Shown: in pieces, positions 22,397 through 34,254 of the stretch
How the letters are laid out: each line of letters begins with the position of its first letter
Position numbering within the stretch: position 1 is the first letter of the stretch
DNA from: Phlyctochytrium arcticum
Taxonomy: Eukaryota > Chytridiomycota > Chytridiomycetes > Chytridiales > Chytridiaceae
DNA: 64,000 nt
Assembly: GCA_025602905.1 (NCBI GenBank)
Contig: JAHLKI010000001.1
Location: 2,666,001-2,730,000 of the forward strand
Reading direction: 5' to 3'
Notes under the pieces: model-generated
What the model was told of the DNA's origin: nothing
Database searches by the model: none
Seen by the model: the letters and a program-made list of their open reading frames with translations, nothing else
Program-made: the position numbers and the translations under genes

Positions 22397-22811
22397 ATGT
22401 CGGAGCTAGCCCACATTGTGTAGGTAAACTTTATAGATGGTTTCTAGAGTTGTTTTTCTAATTACTTGACATTGTTTAGAACGCTCCGGATTCCGTTCCC
22501 AAGTCCCGACCTCGCTACTGTTGCCCAAAAGGCCTTACAAGTAGACCGGGATTTGAAGGCACACGAGAGCACCCGGGAGCTCAATGTGGATGGCAACGTT
22601 CTTGTTGTGTAAGTGCTCGAATGTAGATACTTGTTTTTAGGACCAATCAAGCTGATGAGCGAAATTCCTCAGTGTCATTCGGGCCGTTTCCATCAAGATT
22701 TTGCGTACGATGGTCTCGGGATTTCTGGACTTTGCTCTCTTATTGACAAATACGATGGGTGCCTTTGCTGATGATGCACTTGCTGCTGGAACAATTACTG
22801 TTCCTAGTTGA
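22397..22811 (+). CDS. PCC1: EKC/KEOPS subunit Pcc1 (LAGE3)
   Basis: Three-exon model (22397-22419, 22480-22608, 22673-22811), 96 residues, the usual size. It reads TLRIPFPSPDLATVAQKAL, then LNVDGNVLVVVIRAVSIKIL, the typical Pcc1 beta-alpha-beta layout. Pcc1 dimerises within KEOPS, which makes the t6A37 modification on ANN-decoding tRNAs and affects telomeres in yeast. Both introns are phase 2 and sit in valine codons (CACATTGT|GTAGGT and CTTGTTGT|GTAAGT). Confidence 0.92.
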
Positions 22812-23359
22812 CGATCTCCCGCCACTTCTTCCCACTTTATCTCACCCACTCTGGATATCGGCCCCTGTAAATAGTAATCATACCAGTATTTATGTTAGAA
22901 GTCTACCATATACATATACATGTACATATCATACATCAATTTCTGCTCCAGGAGAACTGAGAGTCTGAGAAACTTGACCTTGAGCTGTTGAGCAATGAGC
23001 TGTGGCGGTTGGCAGACGCGGAGCACCTTGTCACCAAATCCATCTTGACAATTTTGCCAATCGTTCATAGCAAACACCTCTATTTCGTCTTTTACAGACG
23101 TTAGCAAGACACCCTTCAAGCGTTCCTTTTTCCTGAGCCAGGTAAGCTTTATCTGAGTAGTCTCTTTTTATAGAGGGGGGAAGTAGGGAGTTCCAATAAG
23201 TGTTGGTTGTGCTTCCAGACAATCTTCCCCCTCCTGCGTGTACAGTCTGAGCCGGCCTTGCATATGTGGCACTTTAAATCACGGGATAATGAAAGTAACA
23301 TTCATTCAAGCAGGATCGTAAAGCTCATCAAGTTCAAACAAGAGAAATTATAATCAAAG
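22812..23359. other. Interval with a possible small minus-strand gene
   Basis: A minus-strand frame (23119-22895) reads KGVLLTSVKDEIEVFAMNDW and continues for about 50 more residues before a repetitive MYMYMYM end and a stop. An acceptor-like CTGGCTCAG lies just upstream and a TATAAAAAG on the minus strand at about 23173-23165. I cannot join a first exon in frame nor recognise a family, so this is noted as possible only. Confidence 0.25.
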
Positions 23360-24010
23360 ATGGCTCACCGAAAGATTGACGTTGACAAGTACGATGATGA
23401 GGATGCCTTTATTGACGAGGAACAGACTTCCGCAGAGCCCACCGCATCGTCCGCAGAAGTAGAGGATGAAGTGAATGCCCGCGCATCTGAAGTGCGAGCA
23501 GCTTTGTCAAGGTTTGTGCGCGTGGAACAGAAAATGCAGTGAAGGCCAGTTGAAATTAAGTACAAACATTCACTGTAGGAGTGATTACGCTGGAGCTGTT
23601 GCAAAGGCTCTGGAAAATCCCCCAGCAGGGGCTCAGCTGCAAGCAGCAAAAGTACGGTTCATCTCATTACCCCTTGCTTGACACTCGTGCTCAGATTCTA
23701 ATCCAATTCACATTAGGACAAAAACACGGCAACTGTAATGGAAGCCCTGGCCGCTGCCCGTGCGACTGACATTCCCACAATCTGCAAATCACTTTCCACA
23801 GCACAAATGGATATCTTGATGAAATACATTTACCGCGGGATGGCATCTCCAGAACTTTACAACTCTGCAGTGTTGCTGACATGGCATGAAAAGGTATGGC
23901 ATTTTTGAAGTCAAAAAGTACGTCAAATAACTGATCTTTTATTCTAGACCACGGAAATTGGTGGAGTCGGAAGTATAATGCGAGTTTTGACGGACCGGAA
24001 AAGGGTGTAG
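23360..24010 (+). CDS. ARPC5: Arp2/3 complex subunit 5 (p16-Arc)
   Basis: Four-exon model (23360-23511, 23579-23651, 23717-23893, 23948-24010), 154 residues, normal length. It begins MAHRKIDVDKYDDEDAFIDE and contains ALENPPAG, MDILMKYIYRGMASP, LLTWHEK and VGSIMRVLTDRK, as in ARPC5. It is the smallest subunit of the seven-protein Arp2/3 complex that nucleates branched actin filaments, relevant to crawling or endocytosis. The gene is immediately tail-to-tail with PRCC (85 bp between stops). Confidence 0.95.
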
Positions 24011-24095
24011 ATGTATATAGATAGGATGGATCCGGCCGTGTATTCAGAATCAAAAAATGGTCGTGACCGACAAAAGCCGCAATCCATAGTATGCC

Positions 24096-25460
24096 TTAAA
24101 ATCCTGGAGATGCCATTGCTTTAGCATGTTTCCAGAACATATAAATGACGCGAATAACTCACCATACTTTGCCCGCGAAGCCTGTTTTCCGGCAGCTCGC
24201 CGGGACGCCAAATCGGTCAAAGCTGCCGCCTGAGAGGAGGCTTGGTATGCCAATGATTTCAGGCTGTGGCGCCCTCCACTGCTTCCAGTTCCCAATTTCT
24301 GCGAATAACAAAGCATGAGGATCTGGGTTGATTTGGCTCACTTATGAGATTTTCACTTACCCGCAATCCGGCGCTTGTTGCTGCATGCTGTCTTGACTGA
24401 TTTCGTAATTGTTCCAATTCATAAGAATCCTTGTCGATCAATTGATCAGTAGAAACTTCCTGGATGTCAATTCCGTCAAGATCACGCGCTCCGCTCTGTA
24501 ATATAGCTTCCCTCTACGTAGTCACACCATGTTAAGCCAATTGTCACTTGGAAAATAATGGAAGTGTAACCTACCTCTGCTTCGGAAAGCTGTGGTCCTG
24601 TTTGATGCAAATCCTCGTATGGCACAGCGGGAGCTCCCTCAGGTGTGTATGCATACATTGAATTTGGATTGTAGGCGTATTGCCCCGATGCTGAGCTTTC
24701 CTCATAAGTGTAGTCGGAGGACTGGTAAACGGCGTACTCATCGGCCGTGGCATAGGGAATATCGGTGGTAGATACGTCCTGGTGAGATGGCAGTGATGGT
24801 CCCATTGTGGTGAACAATTCGGCCTCGGCTTCTGCGTCGTACTCTGGTTCTGCTGCAGCTTGGTACACTCTATTAGTGGAGCTTTCACAAAGCTGAGACG
24901 GGATACAACATACTTAATGTGAAAAACGAGTCAGAGTCGTCCACTTCTTCTTTAGGGGGCCTTGCTATTGGTGGCTTTGATGATGCTGGGGCAGATTTGG
25001 TAGCGGACTTCTTCTTGCTCACAGTGTGAGGAACCATTGACACAGTCGTAAGTTGAACAACTGCTTCTTTTGGCAATTCAGGGCCTGAAGTTCCCTCTTT
25101 TGACGACGCATGATTGTCACTTGATTTGACCTCCATATTCTCCGCCCGTTTTGGCTGAGGCAACATCGCAAACAGACTTTGCGACTTGCTCTCACCACTC
25201 TCAGTCGCCTTCTTCACATCCTTCTTGACTGGCGGACTTTCGGCTGGCAAATCAACATATATTTTCACTCGTTTGCGTTCCTTCTCTGGCTTATCATCTT
25301 GAGACTCCCGGGATATGGAATGTTTGGGTGGCGGTAGTGAACCAAAAAGCGACGACTTTGTCGGGGGTAGTGAGGAAAAGAGACTGCTTGCGGAGCGCTT
25401 CTTGGTCTGCTGGGTATCTGTGGGGCCGTTGCTGGGGCCGTTTTGAGCGGTAGACATCAT
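24096..25460 (-). CDS. PRCC-family protein
   Basis: Five-exon model (25460-24914, 24867-24575, 24513-24361, 24298-24163, 24103-24096), 378 residues. Hallmarks of PRCC are spread along it: repeated SLPPTKSSLFGSLPPPKHS and LFAMLPQPK motifs near the N-terminus, DSDSFFTL in the middle, a Tyr/Glu/Ser-rich acidic section, then SYELEQLRNQSRQ, a basic helix, and the C-terminus SRAKYGF, where PRCC ends QAKYGF. Human PRCC is a nuclear, splicing-associated protein that binds MAD2L2. The last coding exon holds only 8 nt (the end of Gly, Phe, stop). The intron 1 acceptor is taken as AATAGAG|TG; TAG|A would give a different junction residue. Mostly disordered. Confidence 0.82.
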
Positions 25461-25661
25461 TCAATAAAAGTTGACTGTTGGGTGTTTATGAGTGGAAGTT
25501 GTTCAGAGTATTCAAAAGTCAGAATGTGTTGCAAGTTCCAGTTTGAAATTCCAAATTTCAGAAATTCAGAATTCACTTCGCGGTCATAACAAAGGCCTGC
25601 TGTCTTCTCCATAAAGATTTTGACTGGTGATCTGCAAAATCTTCAGGTCTCAACACAGAAA
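25461..25661. promoter_or_regulatory. Bidirectional promoter, PRCC/DHFR
   Basis: 201 bp between divergent starts. Contains short A/T-rich direct words (AATTCAGAATTC region) but no TATA box in the usual place. Confidence 0.4.
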
Positions 25662-26342
25662 ATGCCCAAACTATCCCTCATAGCGGCTGCTCTACCCAAC
25701 AACGGTATCGGCAAACAAAATACCTTGCCATGGTCCGTCCCGACAGATATGAAATTTTTCAACCTTATCACAACATACCTTGGACGACGAACAGGCTCGG
25801 CCTACCCCACCTCACCAAAGTCTGATGGCACCCTGGGACCAATGAACATTGTGATAATGGGCCGCAAAAGCTGGGAATCGATACCGGACAAATATCAACC
25901 ATTTAAAGGGCGCATCAACATCGTACTCTCAAGGAATGAGGGCTTTCGAAAGACATTGGAAGAGCGCTTCAGGAAATCTTCATCCATATCACCGTCATCA
26001 CCTGTGTATACCTTCCCAAACCTGGACTCGGCGCTGTCTACCATTCAAGAATCAATATCCCACAGCAATGTCTTCATCACTGGCGGCGGTGAGCTGTACA
26101 AGGAATCTATCACACACCCATCATGCGACAGAGTGTTCCTCACCCGGCTTGAACCAGCTGGTCCAGATACTCCCACGCCAGACTGTGACACATTCTTTCC
26201 AGATGTCCCTAGAGATATGTTTGATCTAGTTCCCGAGGACAAGTTTTTAGAAATTGTGGGACCGCAGTGTAGAGTTGGAAAATGTGGTCCAGAAAATGGA
26301 TTGACTTTCGAGTTCCAGTTGTTCCAGCGTCGAGAGGCATGA
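25662..26342 (+). CDS. DFR1: Dihydrofolate reductase
   Basis: Single exon, 226 residues, the usual fungal size. The Met at 25662 is used because MPKLSLIAAALPNNGIGK matches family starts; the frame stays open upstream but without another ATG. The folate/NADPH site is clear: NNGIGKQNTLPW, acidic Asp29 in PTDMKFF (the catalytic carboxylate), IVIMGRKSWESIP, and the glycine-rich ITGGGELYKE. A fungal insertion lies after the active-site helix (YLGRRTGSAYPTSPK) and another after RNEGF. It reduces dihydrofolate to tetrahydrofolate for thymidylate and purine synthesis. Confidence 0.96.
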   Translation: MPKLSLIAAALPNNGIGKQNTLPWSVPTDMKFFNLITTYLGRRTGSAYPTSPKSDGTLGPMNIVIMGRKSWESIPDKYQPFKGRINIVLSRNEGFRKTLEERFRKSSSISPSSPVYTFPNLDSALSTIQESISHSNVFITGGGELYKESITHPSCDRVFLTRLEPAGPDTPTPDCDTFFPDVPRDMFDLVPEDKFLEIVGPQCRVGKCGPENGLTFEFQLFQRREA

Positions 26343-26560
26343 AGCCGGTGGTCCCAGAGCCTTTTCAAATGTATGTAGAGGAGTGAAGATAACCTGTTTC
26401 TCGTATGGATCTTCGAACGTCAAAAGTTTGTATTTCGGAAAGTACGCCAAAATTTTACGCCATTTATATGTACAGTAACAGAAGGAAAAGAAAGTCACAA
26501 AGACTATATACAGATAATAACTATGTACAAGGAAGGAAAGAGAATCTACGCCGTTCCCAA

Positions 26561-29049
26561 TTATGTGTAATCATACACGCCATCCCCATCCAGTTCCCAG
26601 GCACCACTGGATCGCACGGTACTCGCGATAGGACTGTCTGAGGGCTGACCGTTTCCGGTTGTGAGTTCCCGCAACTTGGCCGAAAGAGCAACTTCGTCAG
26701 TTGGCATTTTGTTTCTGCTGCCTCCACCAGGTTGTGTGCCGTCAAGAGGGTTGGGAACCACAGAGCGGTTGTACGCGTAGTCAAATTCACGGGATGCACC
26801 GGCTCGAGAATGACTCGCAAAAATTCCCGCTGAGGAGCGATGGCGGTGTTTCTTGTATCCGGCAAGCCCACCCACCCTATCAGCCTTTTCAATCTCAGCA
26901 CCCGGCCCGCCGTTCTGTCCAATCATGTAATGATTTTCGACAGCATTAAGACTATTGAACTCTTGAATGGCTTGAGTTAGACTGTCGCGGCTAGTATCGC
27001 CATGATACTCAATTTCCTCGTCCTGGAAAGTGTATACGCCACCGTCGTCAAGCGACCAGTGCCCCGATGCCGCATCTAAGGAAGAGTCGCGAGAATATGT
27101 AATGGATTCACGAGATATGGAATGCATCGAAGACCGAAGAGAAGCTGTGCGGACGAAAGGGTCGCTGGATCCAGAGCGGTTGTGTGACGATCCCGCAACG
27201 CGACGCATATCATCGGCCGTGTTGGAGCTCCTCGAACGGCTATGGTTGAAGACTCGGTTCTTGGCGGGTATTTTGGGAGACGAGGGGTCGTCACCAAGAG
27301 GGACAGGGGGTAAATCTTTCAACATACTGTTTGGGACTGAGGCTGATAGTGGAAAAAATGAATCCGGCGTAGACAATTCCGTAGCCTGACTGCCCCTCTC
27401 TCCGGCTTCATCCAGTCGAGCGGGAGATGATTCAGCAGCTTTACGCGCGACTCCAGTCGCAGTGCCACCACTGTTTCCACTGGTTTTGCGCGAAATGAGT
27501 TCAACAGGATCAGAACTCTTGCGGAGTCGGGGTGACAGGGGTCGGCCGATTCCTTCATCCAAGCTCGCCCCTCGTTCGGGCAGCCCCTCACGCCAAGATT
27601 GTGGACGCCGGGAACTAGCCCAAGCCATCGAAAGAGGGATCTGCAATACACAAATCTCGGATCGACGCTCCTTGGAATTTGCTCCTGCTCCGGCGGTACT
27701 GTTAGCCGCAGTTGATCCAGGCAGGCACCAGGGAGACGGCTCATAATCGATCTTGATGCGCAGAACGTGGGAAATTCGCATGTAGGACGTGCGCATGTCC
27801 ATACTAGCGCCGGTTGTATCAACGGTCAAAGGGAGACTGTTAAGCTTGAAGACGTTCCGTCTTTGTCCGCCGCGGTGTTGTAAACTTTTCGCCAACGCAA
27901 ACGGGCTCTCGATGTTCTCGCGGCCATCCACTGGGGGTGGCTTCCAATATGTGGCATGCCCGAGAACATTCTGATCGCTAAAGGTCTTTCCATCGTAGCT
28001 AAGGTAGGAAATGCAAGGTTAGGGGGACAGTAGCTTATTAATTAGACGGACGTTGAAACATACCAGAATGTGCAGATTTCTTTCACATATACTTTGATGC
28101 TGCGCACTTCGCGCACTTTGTCGGGATTGAGAAGCGTCATATTTAGGGTCAACCGCATATTTTGGTCGTCGCAGAAAGCAACACTAGGGGTGGTAACATT
28201 CCCACTGAATGTACTTGTTCTGTCCAAGAGTAAGTTTTCGCTGAATCCTTGTCCTCTTGACTTTGTCCGTACAACCACAAAAGGCTTGCGCGTATGGAGG
28301 TCAAGCGCCAGGCCTTTGCGCTTCATTTTTGCTTTCAGTAAATAGGTGACCCGTCCATGCCGCGTTTGACAGGAAGGTAAGAGATTTGCAGGCATATGAA
28401 ACGCAAAAGGCCATTCATGCCGGCCGGCCGGCAACTCTGTAGTTGAGGCGAGAATGCCCGACAAAAAGGTTGTTGGCGATGAGGTGTTTTGGGATGGAGA
28501 GGCATGGTTTGGGGATGATGCTTGAACGAATGAACCCGCGGAGGAGGGAGATGAGCTAACTTGAGAGTGCAAGGAATTCTGTGATGCAGACGACTCCTTG
28601 CGCTTGTGGGTCATTTCTGCATTTAACAACGTGGCAGTCGAGGATGTGTGGAAGCTACCACTACTTTGTGAAGGAGATTTTCCGTGCTTCAAAGGGTACG
28701 AGGTGAATCCCATTCCCTGTAGCGGTGCGTCGGTTCCAGCAGCTGCAGCTGCCACTGCTTTTGGTGGCCACAGAACTCTGTCACAGGAAATAATGGGTTC
28801 CCATACCGGCTCGACCGGCCCAGCTCCCATGACTTCATTGACGAGGTTCAACACGGTGGCATCGCACTCTAAGCTCCCGGTAAGGTTCAATGTCAAGTCG
28901 ACGGCGCTGATGGACTTTGTGCAGGTAAGAATGACCTTTCCTGAGAGGAATGGTGGGGGAGGTGGGGGGTAAATTCCGTCTGCAAGTTCCAGGCGGTCCG
29001 TGTCCAAGACGATTTGCAGCGTTGCTCCTTTGACAAGGGTTGTTAACAT
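26561..29049 (-). CDS. Alpha-arrestin (ART-like trafficking adaptor)
   Basis: Two-exon model (29049-28064, 27998-26561), 807 residues. The N-terminal fold includes YPPPPPPFLSGKVILTC and TLNLTGSLECD, the paired beta sheets of arrestin_N, broken by a Ser-rich insert with LHSQVSSSPSSAGSF. The C-terminal arrestin sandwich follows: HEWPFAFHMPANLLPSC, RVTYLLKAKMKRKG, then across the intron RSIKVYVKEICTFCYDGK, and LPLTVDTTGASMD. The last 400 residues are disordered and rich in Ser, Pro and Arg. Fungal alpha-arrestins recruit Rsp5-type ubiquitin ligases to plasma-membrane transporters; no clear PPxY was seen, only PPPV and PPV-type segments, so the ligase contact is uncertain. Confidence 0.82.
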
Positions 29050-30665
29050 GATTGCATGGACCGTCCCAGTCTCCCGACGTTGATGTTGATTGTATGGACA
29101 AAATAAGGTGCAGTCTATGATAATTCGTTATCCTTGCGGAGGTTTGTATATAGCAGGGCGGATCCAAATAGTACTCGAGCGGGTGCTGAAAGAACACAGA
29201 GCGGGATGCTTTGCGGTGGGACGGTGCTCGCCAGCGCTGTTTACGCAGGTTGTTGACTGTGTGCTGGCAGCTTGCGATGCTGGACTTTACTCAACTTTGT
29301 CACTAGGCGCTACTTGCCTTTGCCTCCGAAACGAAACGCCGACTTCGCCGACTTTGCCAGCTGCTGCGCAACGGCCGTGCGGCGAGGTGCGCAGCACCGG
29401 AAATGAGCCTTTTCAAAATCATTGGACCTCGGTCATTCAAAGACATTTTATGAACAGGACCCCATACTTTGTGTTTTGAGCCTATCGGGTGGAAGAATTC
29501 TAACATCCTCCGCTGAACGCAATATGCCAGAGACGTTCCAACGGGGTTGGATCCGTGATTTTGTTCAAATTTACCTCCCAATGCACGGCGCATGCGCTGG
29601 TGAGGCAGTGTGAGGCGGGCTGATCTCCATGGCCGTGGACGACCAAGCGTGAGTACAATAGTTGACAAAACTTGTTTACCAGTACATAGTATATGGAAAC
29701 GGTGGGTATCTGGGGCGATGCTCATAGCCTTACCTTTCACCAGGATCACGAGCTCATGTGGTAGCATCAGAACTGGCAGGGCGAACCTTCAATGAGCTAG
29801 GACTTGCAAAAGATGCCAACGGAATACTTTTGTCGATGCCAAGCGATCCGAAAGCCCGTTGATCAGCAGTGTTATTTGCACTGGCAATATGGCAAGACAT
29901 TCGGCTGATGCAGGACTTCCTGATCACTGAGCATCGTACTTCCAAGGTACATCACATTCAAGGCCTCAGAAGTGAGCCATTGGGTACGTGAAACCTGAAA
30001 GCTCTTGGGTCACCCCCCTTGAAATTGGAACACCCCGATCTTGTCCAATGTTCAACAAGACTGGCCAATATCCATTTACATCTATCTACCTCTTGAAGCG
30101 GGAGGTTTACACAGCTTCAGCATGTCCAGGTTGCTTTGAATCATACATACATAGGAAGGGCCGGCCGGGCTAGGCAGCAGTAGCAACCTGTGTATATACT
30201 CCTAATGCTAGGTACCAGTGAGTATGGTGGCCCAACCCGACGAATAGATTCTTTCCAGTCATTATTGATGACTTCAACCCCATTATTCGATGTAATAACG
30301 ACAATATGGAGGTTGGCTTGAATTCCAAAGCAAACTAGGAGACGGTCTGAGCGGAGATGTTGCGTTTACCGATGGTTTTTCCCAAGATTAATGCTGATTT
30401 TGCGATGGATGCACCGGATTTGCATTGTAAATTTGTTTGTTGGAGTTCAGTTGATTCAACGGATGCAACGAAACTCCGACAACACGTGACTTCCAATATG
30501 ACAATTTGGCACAGACTCTCTTGCTCCAGCATTGACAAATGTCAAATGGTGTTATCAAGGCTTCTTGAACAGCAATGAACCAGTGATGATATCCTGAAAA
30601 CTATTGAACTGATAGCCGAAATCCCACACACGCCTGAAGTTGAAGTTTCCCATTTTCGGAAAGGA
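29050..30665. other. 1.6-kb interval, coding-like fragments only
   Basis: On the plus strand 29426-29599 stays open (SLSGGRILTSSAERNMPETF) and could splice at GCTG|GTGAGG to 29745-29861 (ELAGRTFNELGLAKDANGIL, then a stop), giving a protein-like C-terminus, but I find no start exon and no family. A 154-codon minus-strand frame (29767-29303) is probably its shadow. Confidence 0.3.
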
Positions 30666-32337
30666 ATGGCACAAGCAGCGACTCCCAAACGACCGGCACG
30701 CACAAGGTTCGCAGAAGGCTCTCATAAAGCACACAACAAATCGTTTACCTAACCATGCATTTGCACACATTGCTATTTTAGAGCAGGCAGTAAAGCTGCA
30801 GATACTTCTGGAGGTAACACCAAGTTGCATGTATCGGTGGAATCACAAACAATTCAACATTTGGCATCAACCACAGATACACCCACCGGAAGCAAGTCAA
30901 TATGTCCCATCTGCAAATGTGTTCTACAGGAGGAGCTATATGACAGCCATTACGCGTGGGAGCTGCAACGACTTCAGTCGGGGAACATCACCCCCGAACC
31001 AGTAGAAGAAGTTGGGGGGTACGTCCTTCTCAAAGGAAAGACAACTTGCACATTCTGATATAATCAAATTCACATAGAACTAGGGCACGAAGAGGAGCGG
31101 CTGTAGCCGCTGCACAGCAGATCACATCGCGGCCTAAAGGAAAGGGCGGGGTTGCCAGTCTCCATTTAGACGAGAATGAACTGGTACGTGGGGCATGCTT
31201 GTCGCTTGAGGTAGTGTCAGCATCAACTAACCGGGCACACAGCTGCTTTATCAAGTCCGGGCAAGTCGCCTTAAGCGAGCAAACGCACATGGCAATTCAA
31301 AAGGTAAGGTATATTAGGCAACAAGTCGCCTTACATGCTATGCTGACTTATTTCCTTTAGCATCTCGAAAGCGGTCACGGACAGCAACCGAAGAATGTGA
31401 GTAGACAACGACCTGTGACTTGCAACCCGAATCTTAAACTCTGCGTCTAGACCCAGATCCAGATAACACTAATTGCTTCATGTGCGGCGTGATCCTACCC
31501 AAGGATCCCGTGGAAATGAATGAACATATAGATCACTGCCTGGCAGTGCAAATAGACTCATCGCAAAACTTTGATATCGAGGAAGGACTGGCAGAACCGC
31601 CAGAGGGACAATGGGAAGAGTACGAATGGGGTGGGGAGAGACGGGTTCGCGTCACCTCCATGTTGGAGGGCGGATATGCTGGTATGTGCTCAATATGCAA
31701 TTAGTGTGCCTCCGCTAAGGTATCTGTCATGCAGCCAGTGGTTTTGCAGTCCACAAATCATCTGCCCAGCAAGATACTGACGAAGAAATTGACATTGATG
31801 ATGATGGGACGGGTGAATTTGGGGAAACTCAATATAGTGAGGAAGACATTCATGTGTTTCGAGGAAGTGAGGCAGTGGAGGAGGACGGGATGGCGGTGGC
31901 TGCGCAGCCAACCGAGTCTCAACCGGCAGACTGGCCATCGGACATAGTCGACAGCAGTTCTTTAAGAAGCATGCCCGCCGACACCCGGTTGATAATAGAA
32001 TCGCTAAAGTCCCGAGTCCGAGATTTGGTAACTCCAATGATGTGATTGCTAAACCTGACGGCCATCCTAATCCATTATTTTCAGGAGGCTTCATCCTCGA
32101 AAGGTGCTTCAAAATGTCTGATCTGTTTAGATCCATACACCGTCCCGCTGGCTTCCGTGATATGCTGGCATGTGCACTGTGAAAAGTACGTATATTACCT
32201 TGTTGCTCTCGCCACCCAGTATCTGACCTCTCTTCCTTCCACATAGGTGCTGGCTGCAAACATTGGCAACTAAACGACTCTGCCCACAGTGCCAAAAGAT
32301 TACTTCACCAAGTGATCTTCGCCGTATTTATCTCTAA
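30666..32337 (+). CDS. RNF220-type RING E3 ubiquitin ligase
   Basis: Nine-exon model (30666-30742, 30791-31018, 31078-31183, 31243-31303, 31361-31396, 31451-31681, 31735-32027, 32085-32185, 32247-32337), 407 residues. Two zinc-finger-like CPIC...H and CFMCGVILP...HIDHC segments sit in the first half, as in RNF220. The linker GEFGETQYSEEDI and the helix RLIIESLKSRVRDL precede a C-terminal RING: CLICLDPYTVPLASVICWHV, HCEKCWLQTL and LCPQCQKITSPSDLRRIYL, ending exactly where animal RNF220 ends. Family members attach ubiquitin to nuclear targets. The fungal copy is shorter than the 560-residue animal protein at its N-terminus. Confidence 0.9.
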
Positions 32338-32810
32338 TTTTACTCTGACTTTTATGTTATTTCACATGGGGGTGTGAAATTGTTTGAAGTGTCTACGCAA
32401 TACCTCTATTCTGATGCACTGTAAATAGTCCATATTTTTAATTCACCAATCGCTCTCTGTCCTGAAGAGCTGCCTACACTTTTCTTTAGTCTACAAGATC
32501 CTCGCAGTATTAAGCAGGAGCCGGAAAGGTTGAAGGTATATAGGCGGAAAGTTGAGTTGCTGGTTGAGTTGCGTGGGAGGTGAGTGGCGAGCAATGTCAT
32601 TTCGTACCCGTCCGAGAGGCTCGGACACTCCGGATCGGAATGAAACTCCGAGACACGGTTCCTCGTCGAGGTTTCAATTGAATTTCCAACGAGCTCAACA
32701 ACAAGGAAGCTAGCAGTTACTCTCCAAAGCAACTCTTCCATTCTCTATAGGACCTGTCTGTTTCCCTGGCACGCACCCGAGTCTACGCCCGGACACCACC
32801 AACACACAAA
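32338..32810. other. Upstream region of the R2 gene
   Basis: 470 bp with no gene I can support; a minus-strand frame at 32406-32741 is open but has no features. Confidence 0.4.
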
Positions 32811-34254
32811 ATGCTGACGGCAGAAGAACCCACGGAGGGTACTAACGCCTTGTCCTTCGGCGACGACTCTTGGGACGAAAGCGACAAAACGATCGAGTAC
32901 AAGGAAGAGCCTATTCTCAAAGAGAACAGCAAGCGCTTCGTGCTCTTTCCATTGCAGTATCGTGAGGTAAGTACTCCCGTCCGCCTCTTCAAGAACTGCG
33001 AGTTGATCAAACATCTTGTCCACCTCCTCTCCTGTGATTACCTACGTCGATTCTTACTCCTGTCCCGTTTGCTGGATGTTTTAACAGGCCTATGATACTT
33101 TCAAAGTCTTTGAAAATCGCTTCTGGAACCCCGAGGACATCAAGCTTTCAGAAGATGAGGATCAATTCAAGAAGCTTTCTGGCAAGCAGAGGGCAGGTGT
33201 TATCCATGCGATCGGAATGTTGGCTGTTCACTATGCCAATCTGGGAGGAGGTCTGGACTCTCGAATCAGCGATGAATGCCAAATCCCAGAAGTGCGATGG
33301 TAAGGCAACAGGGGCAGTGGGAACTCTTGTCAGGTCAAATAACCGTCTTTTTTAGTGTCATTGGATACCAGATGATGCAGCGTAATACCCACACAGAAGT
33401 GTGGCACAATGCCATGGCGGTGTTTACCAAGCCAGAAGAGCAGGTTTACATTTTCGATCTGATCAAAACACGTAAGATTCATGCACATCGTGGGAATCCA
33501 AGTCAGCTCTAATGTTGCTTCATAAATAGTCCCATCGATGAGCAAGAAGGCCGTCTGGATGCAACGCCATGTCACAGACTCTGACGAGCACTTCTGTGTC
33601 CGACTCTACGCCCTTTGCGTCTGGTTCCGAATTTGCCATGGCACTATCACCACGTTCCTAGCGCACTTTGGCGTCCTTCCATCCCCAGGAGACCAGAACC
33701 GATCTCAAGGGCCTCCATCTACCCCACAAAAGAACAACAACCACATGTCATCAAAGTCTCATGCATTCTTGCCATCTGTTGTCCATGGTTTGGCTCGGAT
33801 AAACCGCGACTACCGATCATACCACGAATTCCTGGCCCGCATTAGCCGCACAATGCTGGTAAACCACCCCCCAACAGCCGTCGTGCACACCATGGTCAAA
33901 GAGGCCATTGCTATTGAATTGGATGTCTTTGCTGACCTGCGTGAGATTTGCGGTGGTACCCTATCAGCACTCGACATTGAAATTACACCAGAGCTGTTGA
34001 AACGTCGACTTCACTCGCTCGGGGACGAGGTTCTGACAAATGTTGGCTACCCCAAGCTGTATGGAACAACTGATGATACGACCATGAGCCGGAACAGCAT
34101 GGAGACATCTGCTTGGATTGAGCCAATGCTGGACGCATCAGTCGGTAAAGACGCGCGAAAGGAGCAGCTGAACGCAACAAAGCAGACGCAGCGATCCTCA
34201 AATGTGGCAACTCCCATGAAAAAGGAGGAGTTCTCGTTGGAGGAGGATTTCTAA
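32811..34254 (+). CDS. Ribonucleotide reductase small-subunit paralogue lacking metal centre
   Basis: Four-exon model (32811-32966, 33088-33299, 33356-33471, 33530-34254), 402 residues. It follows the R2 fold (YEAYDTFKVFENRFWNPEDI-like N-terminus; ETMP-like KTLPSMSKKAVWMQR; INRDYRSYHEFL) and ends EEFSLEEDF, the conserved tail by which R2 binds R1. Against human RRM2, ungapped blocks put Tyr101 for the Asp ligand, Arg132 for Glu, His135 retained, Trp139 for the radical Tyr, Phe194 for Glu, and Tyr for both the late Glu and His. A Gln/Asn/Ser/Pro-rich loop is inserted after LAHFGVLPSPG. So it cannot house a di-iron tyrosyl radical; like yeast Rnr4 it may chaperone or regulate a partner R2. Confidence 0.88.

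Noticed and set aside
29303..29767. Minus-strand 154-codon frame
   Set aside because: No domain, start or splice signals; it lies opposite a better coding-like frame.
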